From Neoarius graeffei (taxonomy: Eukaryota; Chordata; Actinopteri; Siluriformes; Ariidae), in assembly GCF_027579695.1 (NCBI RefSeq), contig NC_083572.1:12913915-12977914 (forward strand): DNA of 64,000 nucleotides. Reading direction: 5' to 3'. Positions 62,518 to 64,000 of the stretch are shown piece by piece. The translations under genes were made by a program, and so were the position numbers. The stretch's first letter is position 1. The number at the start of each line of letters is the position of its first letter. The notes beneath the pieces were generated by a model. It did no database searches, was not told the DNA's origin, and saw nothing but the letters and a program-made list of their open reading frames with translations.

Positions 62518-63147
62518 ATGACTGGGTATAAAAAGAGCATCTTGGAGTGGCAGCGACTCTCAGAAGTAAAGATGGGAAGAGGATCACCAATCCCCCTAAT
62601 TCTGCGCCGACAAATAGTGGAGCAATATCAGAAAGGAGTTCAACAGTGTAAAATTGCAAAGAGTTTGAACATATCATCATCTAGAGTGCATAATATCAAA
62701 AAATTCAGAGAATCTGGAAGAATCTCTGTGCGTAAGGGTCAAGGCCGGAAAACTATACTGGGTGCCCGTGATCTTTGGGCCCTTAGACGGCACTGCATCA
62801 CATACAGGCATGCTTCTGTATTGGAAATCACAAAATGGGCTCAGGAATATTTCCAGAGAACATTATCTGTGAACACAATTCACCATGCCATCCGCCGTTG
62901 CCAGCTAAAACTCTATAGTTCAAAGAAGAAGCCGTATCTAAACACGATCCAGAAGCGCAGACGTCTTCTCTGGGCCAAGGCTCATTTAAAATGGACTGTG
63001 GCAAAGTGGAAAACTGTTCTGTGGTCAGATGAATCAAAATTTGAAGTTTTTTATGTAAATCAGGGACGCCGCGTCATTCGGACGAAAGAGAAGGACGACC
63101 CGAGTTATCAGCGCTCAGTTCAGAAGCCTGCATCTCTGATGGTATAG
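62518..63147 (+). pseudogene. Transposase N-terminal part of copy C
   Basis: A 209-codon frame with the helix-turn-helix (LILRRQIVEQYQKGVQQCKI), [32 protein letters not shown] and the first Asp ([10 protein letters not shown]). Ends at an in-frame TAG (VWG region, ATGGTATAG). It is slightly shorter than copy B at [18 protein letters not shown], by two codons. Confidence 0.88.
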
Positions 63148-63215
63148 GGTTGCATTAGGGCGTGTGGCATGGGCAGCTTACACATCTGGAAAGACACCAT
63201 CAATGCTGAAAGGTA

Positions 63216-64000
63216 CAGTGGTGCTTGAAAGTTTGTGAACCCTTTAGAATTTTCTATATTTCTGCATAAATATGACCTAAAACATCATCAGATTTTCACA
63301 CAAGTCCTAAAAGTAGATAAAGAGAACCCAGTTAAACAAATGAGACAAAAATATTATACTTGGTCATTTATTTATTGAGGAAAATGATCCAATATTACAT
63401 ATCTGTGAGTGGCAAAAGTATGTGAACCTCTAGGATTAGCAGTTAATTTGAAGGTGAAATTAGAGTCAGGTGTTTTCAATCAATGGGATGACAATCAGGT
63501 GTGAGTGGGCACCCTGTTTTATTTAAAGAACAGGGATCTATCGAAGTCTGATCTTCACAACACATGTTTGTGGAAGTGTATCATGGCATGAACAAAGGAG
63601 ATTTCTGAGGACCTCAGAAAAAGCATTGCTGGTGCTCATCAGGCTGGAAAAGGTTACAAAACCGTCTCTAAAGAGTTTGGACTCCACCAATCCACAGTCA
63701 GACAGATTGTGTACAAATGGAGGAAATTCAAGACCATTGTTACCCTCCCCAGGAGTGCTCGACCAACAAAGATCACTCCAAGAGCAAGGCGTGTAATAGT
63801 CGGTGAGGTCACAAAGGACCCCAGGGTAACTTCTAAGCAACTGAAGGCCTCTCTCACATTGGCTAATGTTCATGTTCATGAGTCCACCATCAGGAGAACA
63901 CTGAACAACAATGGTGTGCATGGCAGGGGTGCAAGGAGAAAGCCACTGCTCTCCAAAAAGAACATTGCTGCTCATCTGCAGTTTGCTAAAGATCATGTGA
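63216..64000 (+). mobile_element. Tc1-like transposon (CAGTGGTGCTTG family), copy 2, partial, nested
   Basis: Begins CAGTGGTGCTTGAAAG after TA at 63214-63215. Same family as 10810-12183. The transposase start is present here: ATG at 63583 followed by GCA and then TGA at 63589-63591 where the family has Arg. The frame is otherwise open to the window edge through [20 protein letters not shown], and it retains the region deleted in copy 1 (RKPLLSKKNIAAHLQFAKDH). Confidence 0.93.

Larger units (their letters stand above)
62210..64000 (+). mobile_element. Tc1/mariner element (CAACCCC-TIR family), copy C, interrupted; runs off the window
   Basis: Left end TA|CGACCCTGATTCC at 62208. Very similar to copy B up to CATCAATGCTGAAAGG, where another transposon is inserted at 63216. 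The right half is not in the window. Confidence 0.93.

Overview
The window is vertebrate nuclear DNA from a teleost fish. It has widely spaced short exons with GT-AG introns, many CT, AT, GT and GATA microsatellites, and a heavy load of fish-type transposons: several Tc1/mariner families, hAT and TTAA-flanked elements, Penelope-like elements with GIY-YIG endonuclease, tRNA-derived SINEs and a chromodomain Ty3/Gypsy element. The repeat families look catfish/cypriniform-like, but I cannot fix the species from sequence alone.

Three genes are recognised. (1) The last six coding exons of an RBFOX splicing regulator, best fit rbfox2, run on the + strand from 2141 to the stop at 13683. (2) On the - strand, converging on it, is a small two-coding-exon gene at 20249-21088 for a photoreceptor phosphodiesterase gamma subunit (pde6h). 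(3) On the + strand, 43756-60411, is a complete seven-exon erp27 gene for an ER-resident thioredoxin-fold protein without CXXC that ends in KSEL. ERP27 and PDE6H are also close neighbours on human 12p12, which supports the naming. Between pde6h and erp27, two frame-compatible exons (24199-24261 and 24842-24998, +) belong to a protein I do not recognise.

Layout: 1-2140 is rbfox2 intron with two repeats. 2141-13683 is the rbfox2 3' half, with two Tc1-like insertions, a 15-bp minisatellite and a long pyrimidine tract. 13684-20248 is 3'UTR/intergenic with repeats. 20249-21088 is pde6h. 21089-27641 is intergenic with a Helitron-like repeat, a SINE, the unidentified exons and a hAT element holding a 231-bp palindrome. 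27647-33551 is a full-length chromodomain Gypsy element. 34513-37688 is a Tc1-like element with a second Tc1 nested in it. 38900-42396 holds SINE relics and another Tc1. 43756-60411 is erp27, with introns full of Penelope, SINE, MITE and minisatellite sequence. 60412-64000 holds a SINE, a GATA array and a further nested Tc1 pair.

The two strongest observations are these. Both LTRs of the Gypsy element carry a 91-bp, gap-free 5S rRNA-like segment spanning most of the 5S internal promoter, an arrangement otherwise known to me from plant Cassandra elements. The same element also has a Tf1/sushi-style self-priming signature. Separately, two copies of one Tc1 family (34.5 kb and 62.2 kb) each contain a different Tc1 family inserted at the identical TA dinucleotide.
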